A DNA stretch of 64,000 nucleotides from Sclerodactyla briareus (GCA_026419785.1 JAODTK010003888.1:124001-188000), one strand, 5' to 3'; positions 1 through 10,599 are shown, counted from the stretch's first letter. Numbers and translations are program-made. Notes: generated by a model not told the origin, from the letters alone.

Positions 1-340
1 TATTTCTTCAAGTTTATCATAAAGCTGAACAAAAATGCAAGCATCACTTTTCTATTTTTAATCTAAAGACTAAATTTTTTCATGTCCCCTTTGTTGCCGA
101 GTATTGTACGGCCTTGTACATACAGCGGTGATTCGATCACAGATTTCGCTACAAGCTGCGAATGTCGCAACCCAGGCGGCAACGGTGGTTCGAGACGGCA
201 AACGAGCATTTTTTGAACTTAGAAGGATACTAGTTTCACTTTATTCCAGGCCCTGTTATTATCTTGTCTTAATTCCATCATGTTCCGCCAATCGATAATG
301 ATAGTTTAATTTCGATGTAGGGTGTATTTTCAATTTCAAT
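1..340. other. No recognisable feature
   Basis: AT-rich sequence. A 64-codon reading frame at 104-298 (plus) has no domain, signal peptide or homologue that I recognise. Nothing else is supported here. Confidence 0.5.
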
Positions 341-344
341 CGGT

Positions 345-425
345 CAAATTTAGGGGGACGGACCCCCCACTTTAAATTTTTGGGGACGCGTCCCCCGCCC
401 CCCCCCCCCCCGCTTGCGCCCCTAT
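345..425 (-). repeat. Terminus of G/C-rich dispersed element
   Basis: The minus strand begins TAGGGGCGCAAGC, runs into a 14-base G tract (a C run at 398-411 on the given strand) and then alternates GGGGACGCGTCCCC with GGGGGTCCGTCCCCC. The same layout of GGGGCGC followed by a long G run recurs near 36602 and 16806, so I read it as one end of a repeat family rather than unique sequence. The inner boundary is not visible. Confidence 0.45.
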
Positions 426-429
426 GGTA

Positions 430-1335
430 TCACCGCGACTGAATTCTATTGATAGTTCCTTAAAAAGCCAATCCACGAACAATATGCATGGCCTGCTACA
501 TTTTTCTGATCTTTTCGCATTACCTGCCGTGTTTTCTCTTCTTAACTAAACTTCGTTTTCGAATTATGTGATTTGCACACATCCATCCCTGCACGCAGAC
601 GCTCTATGAATCCCGCCTTAAGCCTGCTTCTAAAAAATCCAATCCCCAGTCGTGTCCATTCTTCTATTCCGTATGGATGTGAGGACTATGATCTTTTCTT
701 TTTCGTTTTCGCCGCAGCGTCCGCCAAAGGATTTCCGATGTTACTGAAATATCTTCCAGTCGCGTCGAAACTGTGCGCACATAATCGTTTGAAGGAACCT
801 CGAATGGTTCGAAGGTGTACGACGCCACATACCGTCAAGTCGGCTAATGTACAACTTCGTGTTTTTTTGTTTTGTTTTTTTCTCAAGTTTCCGAATTTAA
901 ATAAACAAATCGATAGTATTTTACTGTCGTTTGAAAATCACGAAAAATAGGCGGTATGTTGGGGGTCACCGAGGTACAATTATCTCGATGTCCAATGAGA
1001 TTAACAACAAGCCCATCTGTTGCTCAAATTAGGGGATATACTCGTCGGGGTTTTCCTCCCGCCAGCAGATGATCTTGGCTGGTATATACTTACGACAATC
1101 GGTACTTGCGTCTCTTTTTGACGGTTTTAGTCTCTTCTCCTCTTGTAAACAGTGATCTTTAGCGAGGGAGAGAAGGTAATGATTAATAGCGCAGGCTCTA
1201 ATATACGGCACGTACATACACATGCGGGGCGCTCGTGCATGCGGTACAATCGTCAGGTATAGGCCCAGCAGGCTTAGAACCCCTGGATATACACACCTAA
1301 CATTCCACAATGAAAGGAAGAACCGTATGCACTTG
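430..1335. other. No recognisable gene
   Basis: Overlapping frames on both strands (573-950 plus; 1029-1382 minus) are open by chance as far as I can tell. Their amino-acid content is unremarkable and no motif stands out. The second runs into a repeat that starts near 1340. Confidence 0.4.
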
Positions 1336-1339
1336 TCAT

Positions 1340-1680
1340 TTGCACGACTCACCCCTATACTGGCCTCAGCATGGTGAGTCATTGACGGAGGTGGGTCAGG
1401 CTATTAGTGTCCCGCCTTTCACGTTCACCTCGGGCTGTTCGATGAAACAGTGTTTACGAATTGCCTACTAATAGTCCATCTTTGTGGAACATTTTCTTTC
1501 AGTCCGTGTGTTGATGACCGCGGTTTCATCGTAAAGTGATACAGATGTACTCACTTCTTTCGACAATGACTCACAGTTGAAAGACCACGCCAGGGCGGTG
1601 CTCACATGCAGTTGACAAGTGCATTTTCATCACCCCGCAGCTCGTGACGAGGACAAGCAGCGTCACAGTGACCAATTTGG
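1340..1680. repeat. TGACTCA-rich dispersed repeat, copy A
   Basis: The sequence is dense in GACTCA/TGAGTC words. The stretch around 1350-1385 (CACCCCTATACT, then GAGTCATTG) matches 50446-50480. A later piece (AGTTGACAAGTGC near 1612) matches 6080-6092. Shared word order at three places shows a dispersed family. The words resemble AP-1 sites, but that may be only the composition of the repeat. Confidence 0.45.
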
Positions 1681-1689
1681 TTAGTAACA

Positions 1690-2460
1690 CAGGTTAGGTC
1701 CGCATGAGTCACTCGAGATTTTCCGCTTCAATGTCCGCCTTTTGTAGGCACTGGTATTAACGCATGTTAGAATGCCGCTGATTTCGGTGGACTTTTTCAT
1801 GTCCACCTTATACCAAATGACGATAGCAGCTCTGTATTCATATATTAGGATTAAATCGACACACCAACTATGAACCACCGATATCAATATCTTTCAAGGC
1901 TGCATAGGTGCCATATATTTGATCTATACCCCCTATTGTTTTGATGTTTAGAAAAGCCACCCAGGGAGAGTAACACTAACGTTAGCTCTTTGGGAAGAAA
2001 AGGAAATTATTCGCAAAGTTTCGAGTGTAGATCCAATCCGCACCAGTGGCCATTTCATTTCATCTTTAACGAATTGATTAGTGCATAGACCATTGTCCTG
2101 CAGATCACAGATGACGTAGCTCCAAAAATACTTTTTGTTCACTCCACACAAAAGCCGAAAGACGCCAAATTTTGACCACTTTTGTTTAAAACTGATAATA
2201 GGTGCATGGTCCAGAGTTTTGTTTTGAAATTTTTACTGTTTTGGGTTCAGTGTATGTCGTTATTTGACTAATCACTTTTTAGTCATTTTCAACTACATGT
2301 CAGTTTATAGTGGGCGAGACTGCTGACTCACATGTGCGATAAATGCCAGTTTAAATATTAACTCAACGCCAAGTCTCAAACCAAATGTGGTGAGAATAGG
2401 TTACTTTACTTCACTTTCTGTCTACTGTTGAACGCTTGCGAGGTTTCTTGGATATCTTAC
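1690..2460. other. No recognisable gene
   Basis: Unique-looking AT-rich DNA. Short minus-strand frames at 1681-1887 and 1948-2151 show no recognisable protein. Confidence 0.4.
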
Positions 2461-2473
2461 ACTCTGAAAATAT

Positions 2474-2640
2474 CTGGGTCAGATTGACCCAGAATTGGGT
2501 AAAGGGAGAACCAAACCAAATTTCTGTGTCGAAGTTTGACCCAGTTGTGGTAATTTCAACCCGATTTTGGTCAAAACTGACCCAAGGTTCAGTTACCTGC
2601 CAACCCAATACTGGGGTCAATTTGACCCCCAATTTTTTTA
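2474..2640. repeat. GGGTCA/TGACCC palindromic repeat, best copy
   Basis: A short array of imperfect palindromes alternates GGGTCA and TGACCC, with a near-perfect one, CTGGGTCAGATTGACCCAG, at about 2475-2493. Because the array is nearly self-complementary, both strands stay open in mirrored frames at 2411-2657, and neither frame is a gene. Related material lies near 6560-6650, 31100-31360, 47560-47700 and 56390-56460. GGGTCA resembles a nuclear-receptor half-site, but function is not shown. Confidence 0.6.
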
Positions 2641-2659
2641 GTGGCAGCGGTGCATAAAA

Positions 2660-3500
2660 GGGGATGCAAAGGCTTCAGAGGATAAACGTGATGGCAGCAC
2701 AACGAGGGATTGCGGTGTACAGAAGCGAGGGCAGAGCTCCCGGTTTCACCGGCCATCGACGGAAGTTACTTCATACTCACCAGGCCCTGGGGAATTTTCT
2801 GTAGGCTCGCTATTATTACGGTTTGAGTTTTGCTGCCCTCGTCGAAGACGATTTGCCAGTTCTCCCATGGGTTCGGGGAAAGAGGGCCCTAATGGGTGGT
2901 GATTGATTGTTATTAGGTGTTATGGGTGTACCGTTAAGGGCACCATTCTTTCATCAAGCACAACTTGTTATCGGACTTCAAATGTTAGTTACACTCAGTT
3001 ATGGCAAGCCGTTTGAGCGAAATATCAACAATTGACCGACACCAATAAAATGGACACCGGCGTCTCAACAGCGATATCGTCAGTGAAAACTACGAGATAG
3101 CGACGGTACGTTCGCATGACCGTTTTCGCATGACGTCCCGACGAGAAACGTCGGCACTATTCTATCAATTACGGTTAATAGCCTCACTATGATAGCCATA
3201 CAATCTTATGTTCGATATACCATGGGTGGTTTTCGTCTTGGCATCATAGCACAAACGGTACCGTCAATTTTCCTTCAGAAGTGTCGAGGCGATATTGCTC
3301 GTCTGAGTATAGAGAAAGTGGCAGCTAAACTAGAAAATCAATAACAAAATTCTTCAATATCTAATAATGAATCCTGTGTGACACTGTTGATTTTATAATG
3401 AACAACAGCACTAGTGCGCTACTCTTTTCCAAGATGATCTATATAGTCACAAAATGGACCTCGTGTGTTACGACTGATTGTCGAATAAATACCACGTTAG
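2660..3500. other. No recognisable gene
   Basis: The part at 2680-2900 is more GC-rich than its surroundings and holds a 38-codon frame starting ATGGCAGCA near 2691, with no recognised content. The rest is unremarkable. Confidence 0.4.
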
Positions 3501-3600
3501 ATGGACCATTCAAATCTAATGTACCAATCTGTTGAGATTTCGGGACGGCGTGCCACAAGGTCGGGGTTTTATATGGACATGGATTATTGAAGCCCGACGC
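3500..3600 (-). mobile_element. Possible LINE ORF2 C-terminal relic
   Basis: The minus strand reads TPTLWHAVPKSQQIGTLDLN. This resembles the pattern after the reverse transcriptase of CR1/RTE/Jockey-type LINEs, usually a 'P-x-LWN-x-LP' core followed by a serine-rich stretch. The match is short and W-N is changed to W-H. LINE copies are usually 5'-truncated, so tails like this are the commonest relic. It could be chance. Confidence 0.25.
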
Positions 3601-3760
3601 CCCCCAAAAAAAAAAGGCAATACATGCTGATGGCATGAACAAGAACAGCCCTCGTTTGGCGCTGAAATCATGTATGTATCTCACAGTTGATGATACATGG
3701 AGGGCTAGGAGGATCAGGTACTAATTTGAGAATCTCCATCAAAGCCTCTCTTTCTGGCGG

Positions 3761-3797
3761 TTTTTTTTTTTTTTTTTTTTCGTTTTTTTCTTCATTT
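3761..3797. repeat. Poly-T tract
   Basis: Twenty consecutive T, a CG, then more T runs. On the minus strand this could be a retroposon A-tail, but no SINE or LINE body was recognised beside it. Confidence 0.7.
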
Positions 3798-3799
3798 TT

Positions 3800-5630
3800 T
3801 TCATGCACTTCTCGCAGCCACGCTTAGTGAAGTCGTAAAACAGATTTCCATGGCCCAGAAAACCTAGAAAAAAAACACTGCATTACCAGAAAAACCAATA
3901 ATGTCTACATTTCGCTCACTGCAAATACATCGAATATCCCTCAAGTTTATATAAGCTTCAATATCAATAATGAAATGTCGCAGAATACACATTAATGTGA
4001 TCCGCGCATCAGTTATTTGTAGTACAAGCGTAGTGAAAGCGCCGGTCTTACATGTGACACAATGCACCTGAACTCTAACACGAGTGTAAACATTAACGTC
4101 ACGGAAATTTAAATGAAACTGAACAATATTATTAGATAAGTATCTATACATGCAGTTATACATTTATCAATATGGTGTTATACACAGTATACGTATTGTT
4201 CTTCTGAAGGATAATATACAATTGTTATAGTTTATCGTCCGGTAGCAAATAGCGAAAAACGACGGAGGTGCGCCATGGCAACCACGTACGATAATCGTGC
4301 CGTTCGATTCGATATCGATTACAATGCATCGCCATAATGATCCATCGTATTAAAAATTCCTCCCGAATATTCTGTGAGACGAATTGTTTTGTTCGGGATG
4401 TCACGTGCCGCACCGTTCATTATTCGAGGGTGTTTCGAAAATGCCTCTTTAAAAATACAATGGTGGTGCAACACAACACCCGACGAAAAATGGGTGGTTT
4501 GTCGGATTAACCACTGTTTTCGTCCATTCATAAGTGACACGGTTTTGAAAAAAAAGACCAGGACGTATGTAGAACTAAACTGCCTTGAGACATTTTCCTT
4601 TGTGACGTCATATAAACGCCGCCGAGTCGCTTTTTCGCGCCATTTATCACCAACATAAGGGAGGCTCAGGTGATCTAACGGAGGTATATATTTTCCCTCA
4701 TAAGTGGCAATTCCTTCCTGCTGATCTCGGGCAAAATCAAAGTCTTAAAAAACGGACCTGATGACGTAGGCGTGTACTCTCCACCTAAAAGCAATGAGGA
4801 GGGGAAAATTCGTATGCGCCTCCGTTAGAACAAGGGGTTGAATATCTAACCATGTAACTAACTACCACCTAACTGAGTTGGCGAAGATTGTACGGTACAG
4901 CCCACCACCCTGCACACAATGTGGCTTCACGATAAGTTTTATCATGTGTAAACTTCACCAATATCCGGTTGTTCTTCTTCCGTTACAAGTGACCCGTGAA
5001 CTGATTTTTGTTTGAATTCACTACGAAAGCAGACATACAGCAACGAGTTCCGGGTATTATTTTTTTCGCTTTCACAATAGTGGCCTGGACGAAACCATAT
5101 CGAAAAACTAATTCAACAAAACTGGTTACTTTATTAGACTTGTGATGGCCGCTCCGAATCCAACTTTCCCCACCAAAGCGTTCAAAAAAAAAAATGCTAA
5201 ATTAAATTCCATCCTGTGGCAGAAAAAAAAGTCACAAGGTATGGAACAATTTTTCTATCACCCTGCCCAAGCGCAGGTTGACACAATATATATTCACATC
5301 CACAACGCTGATTCGAGATCTAGTACATCCTTGTTGAGATACTTCCGATGTACTTCAACGAGGAAGAAGTGGCGATTGGAAGGTCGCCTGTAGACCTCAC
5401 AACGCTAAATGCTGCCCCTGTGCAACGTGATCACAAAAAGACGGTTATATGCTGCACATGATTCCTTGTAAGTTCTTATTTTCTAACATATTTTACTATG
5501 TCCGTCCGCCTTGTGTTCAGAGGGTTTAAATTTGCTGCTCGTATATAAAATCCATTCAGGTCCCACCGATTAATGAGGTTCTTTGGATTTAATGGAACAT
5601 TGCTTGGGACATATAATGAATGCACTTTCA
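3800..5630. other. No recognisable gene
   Basis: AT-rich. Overlapping frames at 4225-4658 (both strands) and 5142-5393 (plus, lysine-rich because of A runs) lack recognisable motifs. No repeat partner elsewhere in the window was noticed. Confidence 0.4.
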
Positions 5631-5639
5631 ACGACAGGA

Positions 5640-6092
5640 CTCACCTAACACTGCGGAGTCAATTACAGGTGGTTCACCAAATGTTGGACTAAACATTGAC
5701 GCCTCACCATGTGCCCTGATTCCCGCAAAATGATCCAGTCATAACTGAGAGGCTGTTTTTGCGAGATATTACTCAGTATCAGTACTGACATTACACACAT
5801 GAAGTAATGCCCATGCTAGTCCACTTTTTGATTTGATAGCCCACATTCGACTGAGCACGCCAGTGTTATTATTATCGTCAGTCACTCAGAGACGACACAG
5901 GATCTGCCCTGGACAATGCTCACAGAAGCCAGCAGGTCAGTGCAGCGTTGGTGATCACTCACGTCCAGACTAAACGATGCACCCATGCGTCGATGGTATG
6001 GCCATGGCAGAACAATTATGTCAGGGATGCAGAGTTGAGTCACTTAATTGACAAATGACTGTCCATGAGGGGTTGCTCAAGCAGTTGACAAG
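5640..6092. repeat. TGACTCA-rich dispersed repeat, copy B
   Basis: The segment 5811-5862, ending TAGCCCACATTCGA, aligns with 50635-50693. The end (CAGTTGACAAGTGCC) matches the end of copy A near 1612. Between them are several GACTCA/GAGTCA words. The order of shared blocks supports one family; divergence is high. Confidence 0.45.
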
Positions 6093-6149
6093 TGCCAAAA
6101 AAATATATTTATATTCACGTTAAAACTCAAAACCAACAGCTTTAGAACG

Positions 6150-6430
6150 GAAACGTTCGCTGCCTTCCTACACTCACAGGATCGAGTGTAACTTCGCCTC
6201 ACTGTCACAACTAACGTGCCATAAGGATCGTGACCTCCCTTTTGTATACGCCGTTGGACAGATGGGTGGGGCTCTCGAAGTTGATGGAACCCCTCACCTT
6301 CCACGGCCTCCACCACTCGGTATCGAACAGCCGTATTTCCACGAGCGTTTGTTGGAAGAATGACGGTCGTTACGAAAGCGTAATGTCCTAGTGTTGGTGG
6401 AGACCGGGGGAAAGCTTCAAACTCGAAGTT
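6150..6430 (-). other. Coding-like open stretch, unidentified
   Basis: The minus strand stays open for about 120 codons (6448 to 6077). Its middle part has a protein-like composition with strand-like runs such as NTAVRYRVVEAVEGEGF and YGTLVVTVRRSYT. The spacing vaguely recalls a cadherin repeat, but the calcium-binding DxD/DxNDN motifs are absent, so I do not assign it. It lies about 650 bp downstream, on the same strand, of the FN3-like piece at 7079-7252, so a decayed or divergent exon is possible. Confidence 0.2.
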
Positions 6431-6544
6431 ACAACAATGGCTGAACATCCGTGTATGGTTCCGGAGAAGTTTCGAAAAACCGGTCCACCTGGATGGAGAC
6501 AGGATGCAGGAAGAAGATTAAACGAGTCGATTACCAAATAGCCC

Positions 6545-6660
6545 ACATGATATGGGAATATTTGACCCAGAATTGGCCGGGGTTGGCGGGCAGCAGAATC
6601 GAATTCATGGTTGATGAATTGGCCTGATTTGGGTCGAAATTTGGTTTGCTTCTCTTCTGA
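6545..6660. repeat. GGGTCA/TGACCC repeat, diverged copy
   Basis: TTTGACCCAGAATTGG and later TTTGGGTCGAAATTTGG share the word order of the better copy at 2474-2640. Boundaries are unclear. Confidence 0.4.
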
Positions 6661-7078
6661 TACATTTCTGGGATTTAGATGAGATCCATTTATTTTCAGA
6701 ATGCAAGCATACAACTCGACAAAATCATGGTCGCCAATAGTTCAACCCTAACTGGAGAGTATGGGTGCCCCACCCCATCCTGGATCAGGCAGAGACGGTA
6801 GGGATCGCAATTGCTCTTTTTCGGCGCCCTCTCTTGCAATACTCGTTTGCTGGTGTCTCCTGCAAAAAATTCGTGGATTTTTTTGTACCCTGACATGAGA
6901 CCTGTTCCATTTCAATCAATTATATTCACTTTGTTCCCTGAACCCCCTCGGAAGGTTCTCGAAGTACCGTTGACTCGTTGTAACTGAGACTTATAATAGG
7001 GTTGTTCCCCTGAAGAGCCAATCATTTCCTCTACCTCAACCGTACTTACTTTCGGCTAAAGTGGAATCGTCCGAAACG

Positions 7079-7252
7079 TTAGGGCGTGGTCGGACATGGC
7101 GTAGCAAGACACGTTCCTGACGTAGTTCGCTTGTCAATCGTCGTGTAGAGCTGGTATTTATTCAGTTCCACCACCGTGTAGTTGCCCTCGATGCCAGATA
7201 CGTCCCACCCGACCAGCGCGGCCTGTTGTCGTATTGTCAGCGAGGGCGCACT
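7079..7252 (-). pseudogene. ATF7IP-like fibronectin type III half-domain
   Basis: The minus strand is open for 57 codons from 7252 to a TAA at 7079-7081, bounded upstream by TGA at 7253-7255. The translation holds APSLTI, then ALVGWDVSGIEGNYTVV, then LNKYQLYTT: strands A, B and C of a fibronectin type III fold, with the core Trp of strand B and the Y-x-L-Y of strand C. The W-x(10-13)-V-x(2-4)-Y-x-LY layout resembles the C-terminal FN3 of ATF7IP/MCAF, a chromatin co-factor that partners SETDB1. The second half of the domain is not readable in frame. A donor-like GTAAGT lies at 7049-7044, reachable without a stop only in another frame. No polypyrimidine acceptor is obvious upstream. It may be a partial exon or a relic. 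The family is inferred from memory of the fold. Confidence 0.4.
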
Positions 7253-7259
7253 TCAGTTT

Positions 7260-8000
7260 ATCTCACCCCCTTTCTTCACAGTGATATTGCGACCACTTGG
7301 GGGCTCCGCTGCTATCTACGACGGAGATACTTGGTGGCGCATGTAATGGGAACCGAATCAGGCAAACCATTGTTACTTGTGAACATGGAAGCGTGTTAAT
7401 TACGAGAGTCACATATATATTGTTCGCTTAAACAAAGAAAAGAAAGGGGGTAAATACACCAACTGGATCTTGTTGACAAGGTTTCCAGACGTTGACATCT
7501 GCTGAACCGTCATAACATTATCATTACCCTAACAATGGTGTCAGGGTACTGTGTAATTAAGGGTTACTCGTTGAAAGCAAATTAATCAGAAATTTTACAT
7601 TTCTCACCGAATGTGCACCGTCTCTAAACCCAAAAACCATAATGTTTTATTTTTTTTACTCCTTATAACAGGCTACTTAATGAATTTCCACGTTTTTTTT
7701 GGACTGATGGCATTTAACCTAACCCAAATACATAGGAACGGGTATTTATTATTATGGTGAATCCCCTACGCAAGTTATAAGCTTCATTCATCTGCTAGCT
7801 TAATGGGTTATCGTGTTACATTCGGGATCCTCCCATTTTTTTTTTAAATAGAAAAGGAAACGAATGTAACGACTTTTTGTAAAATGTTACCGCAGCATCA
7901 GTGCCGCATGAACGTGCTTATCATGTTCATTTCATTGATCTGGTGGTTCTTGTCACTCTACGTACCCCCTTGTTTCGATTCTCTGCGAACTATTGCAGAC
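7260..8000. other. No recognisable gene
   Basis: Unique-looking DNA with short A and T runs. On the minus strand just upstream of the FN3-like piece a short stretch (about 7320-7355) reads APPSISVVDSSGAP, which is protein-like but too short to assign. Confidence 0.35.
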
Positions 8001-8002
8001 TA

Positions 8003-8638
8003 GTTAAAGGACAACTGCAGGCTTGGATACAAGAGGGTATATTTAGAGAATGGCAACTGTATCTATAGGTCCAAATCATTTCCAATAACGATGTTCCTAT
8101 AATATTATTGGCCTTCAAAGTATGGGACCATTAAGCAGAGAAATGTGTGGAGAATCCTAAATTGCGCAATAACGCATGACGTCACACATTGGCAACACGG
8201 GAATTAGTTATGTTTTGAATGGTGTCATTCGGTTGTAGAGTCACATTTAGCAAAGATCTTGTTTCTTCTTCAACAATTCATTTCTCTCAACAAAGTAACC
8301 AGCAACACCTACACCCACTACGATCAATCTTCTCCCAAGGCTAAATGCCCTCTCAAGTGAAATTAATGTTTGAATTTCAATGGAAAACATAGAATGTTGC
8401 AAGGTGTGACAAGTATATAATTTTGCAGGTTGTGCAAGTAGACATCATTTATTATTGCATGATGGGCTTCATTTCGTCTTGCGCAATACAACCTGCTTCC
8501 ACAATCCACAAACTCAAAATGAACTATAATCCGAAACGAAAGTCTATGAACTTCGGTTTTTGGACTGACGCATTCAGTTTTTTAAATCCAGCTATTCAAT
8601 TACCCCCCTTTATACATTCATCATGCATGTCCTTTAAC
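8003..8638. mobile_element. Non-autonomous DNA-transposon-like element, copy 1
   Basis: The element starts GTTAAAGGACA (8003-8013) and ends with its reverse complement TGTCCTTTAAC (8628-8638), an 11-bp perfect terminal inverted repeat about 636 bp apart. Most of the interior aligns with a second copy at 38465-39005. Shared blocks include CGATGTTCCTAT, GCGCAATAACGCATGACGTC, and a late TTGGACTGAC followed by CA(T/C)T(C/G)AGTTTTTT. There is no transposase frame. The flanks (TA before, AT after) do not give a clear target-site duplication, so the superfamily is not assigned. Two diverged copies indicate an old family. Confidence 0.65.
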
Positions 8639-8914
8639 ATGTTTCATGTTTGTACCCGGGTAAATTCTCAAATGAATACTGCCTACCCACCTTTACACTC
8701 ATTAAGTGACGAACCAACTTGAGGATCCGTCCCGTGTCGTGCATGCTATCGGCTCGGAAGAGTCATCTGCGTGCTCGATAAAGCCACCTGTTCCTGGCAG
8801 TTTCTCACCGGACAACGGATTCCCTGTGACTATAAGGGTTCTGTAAGGAATGAAACATATCGTTACTCTTCGATTTTGTTGGCAATTCAATCACCTCGGA
8901 ACCCGCGTCCATTG

Positions 8915-9275
8915 TTTTTTTTTTTTCTATGGTAATACTGGCCGAGCGGAGAATCTCACCTATTCAAGGCCCGGTGATGTTGCAGACCTAGATACTGCAA
9001 CACTAATGTCAGGTGGCTACTCGCTCCCCGTCACGGAATATGGCAATGGGCTCTTTCGTCGGTAACCCGTTAATTGGGGGGTAAGGGGCGAATCACAGGC
9101 GTGGTCAATTGAAACCACCCTCGTTCTGTCCCTGCCCCCTCTTGGGGCCTGGGCGTCCACGCGAGAGGCACAGGTACCGTTTTTAAAGTTTGGGTGACCC
9201 GACCGGGATTCGACCCGGTCTTCTCGGGTGGGAGGCCGACGCTCCCAAATTGTGCCAACCACCTCGATGAACACG
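8915..9275 (-). mobile_element. tRNA-derived SINE with A-tail
   Basis: On the minus strand the element begins near 9270 with a tRNA-like head: GGTTGGCACAATTTGGGAGC (A-box region), a Gly-like TCCC loop and GGGTCGAATCCCGG (B-box, one mismatch to GGTTCGANTCC) near 9205-9220. The body then runs about 260 bp and finishes in 12 A (a T run at 8915-8926 on the given strand). Promoter-bearing head, non-tRNA body and A-tail in that order are the standard SINE layout. The anticodon stem has only four pairs and an eight-base loop, so it is not a functional tRNA. A similar 3' end lies near 21593-21620. Frames crossing it are not genes. Confidence 0.65.
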
Positions 9276-9294
9276 ATGCCGAATTTCGCGACTC

Positions 9295-9630
9295 GCTGTG
9301 ATTAACCGCTAAACATATATCGTTTATATTGTCTTAATTGGTGAACATTGTAATATCGTATGAATGCTCTCAAAAGATGACCGAAGTGTTTAGGAAAAGT
9401 GCCATTCCTAAATAAGAGTTTCATAACGTCGTATAGTCAAGGTACGCTACTCGTTCTGCCAGTGTTTACCGTGTTATGTTTGTATTCCAAGCTTATCACT
9501 GACCCTTGAACTAGACTAGTTACGTAGGACTGTAGGTTACAGATATAGTGAGAGCTCACCGGCCCTATCATTCTGGCGAACCTCAAGAAAGCTTGTCACA
9601 CATCCTGAAATGAGCATTGGAAGGTAGGGA
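9295..9630. other. No recognisable feature
   Basis: AT-rich sequence between a SINE and a possible LINE relic, with no motif that I can name. Confidence 0.4.
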
Positions 9631-9639
9631 AAAAAAGGA

Positions 9640-9760
9640 GGTCAAACCGCGATACACTTCTCCACATGAATATTTGAAGAATGCAAGCTTATCAAAGCTT
9701 CCAATTAAATGTGAGGATTGCACATATATTGGAATTTCATAAAGGACACCATTTGACAAT
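9640..9760 (-). mobile_element. Possible LINE ORF2 C-terminal relic
   Basis: The minus strand reads EIPIYVQSSHLIGSFDKLAF. This recalls the tail of CR1/RTE/Jockey-type ORF2 proteins (LP-x-x-(V/L)-R-x-S-x-S-x-x-x-F-K), although the diagnostic W-N is not seen. About 76 codons are open from 9813 to 9583. The similarity is short, so chance cannot be excluded. Confidence 0.28.
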
Positions 9761-10190
9761 CCTCGAAGGCAGTGTCTGAAGAATGCAATGCCTATTGTAT
9801 TGGAGTTGAACATAGTGTACTATAACGTTGTAACGTTATAATTTTTTATGCGGCTTATAGCGCAGGTAGGTGGAAGTGGATTATCATGTATATGTTTCTA
9901 ACGAGGGGCCTTTCGCGGGGGTATACAGAACAGAGAAGTAGAATATTGACTCATTAATATATGCCAGAGGCCGGATGTTCGAAGCTGATGATCAATGTAA
10001 ATATACTGACTTATCTGTTTTTATTCATTACAATCTGACAGCCAAAACTCTGGACCGAACTAAGACATGTACAGGCGGGGTAAACCGCCGAAGTTTATAT
10101 CCCCGCAGAAACAGCCTTGTGGAACTTCGTTCAAGGAAGCACATTTATATTATGTCCATTGACCTCCATTGACTTTGAAATGCCCTACCC
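9760..10190. other. No recognisable feature
   Basis: A short perfect inverted repeat ACGTTGTAACGT sits near 9824-9835. No gene or repeat partner was recognised. Confidence 0.35.
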
Positions 10191-10194
10191 GTTG

Positions 10195-10530
10195 TTCGAA
10201 TCTATAGAGTCCACATTCCCCAAAATTGCAATGATTAGGCAAATTTGACCTCTGTGACGTTGAACTGACCTTTCTTAATGTTTGTACTACAACAGCCACA
10301 TCACCGAGTTTTGTTCGATCCGACGAAAGTTTGAACCTCTGCGACCTTTAAATCAACTCCATGTTTTCGGGACCAAATTTTGTCCCCACCACCCACCCAA
10401 ATTCCGTGTGAAAATCGGACTAACTTCGTATTTTGCAAAATAACAAAAAAAAAACAACAGACAAATGTGACTCCGTGACCTTAAATCACCGTCATTTTTG
10501 TCATGACCAACTTTCGTCCCTATCTACTAA
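10195..10530. repeat. AT-rich GTGAAAATC(G/C)GAC repeat, copy 1
   Basis: It carries TTAGGCAAATTTGACC, then GTGTGAAAATCGGACTAA, then an A-rich stretch. The words and their order resemble 59035-59160 (TTAGGCAAATTAGG, then CGTGAAAATCCGACATAC). It looks like a divergent member of a dispersed AT-rich family. Confidence 0.4.
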
Positions 10531-10599
10531 TAGATGAACTCAGTATTTTCGTGTGTTAAAACCTGCAAAGTAGGGGCAGCAGACATTCCTGGTATCCCC

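Noticed and set aside
2411..2657. Mirrored 73-codon frames on both strands
   Set aside because: Produced by the self-complementary GGGTCA/TGACCC array.
8939..8949. TGGCCGAGCGG, identical to a tRNA-Leu/Ser A-box, on the plus strand
   Set aside because: No B-box follows; it lies at the 3' end of a SINE that runs on the other strand, and recurs in the same context near 21607.
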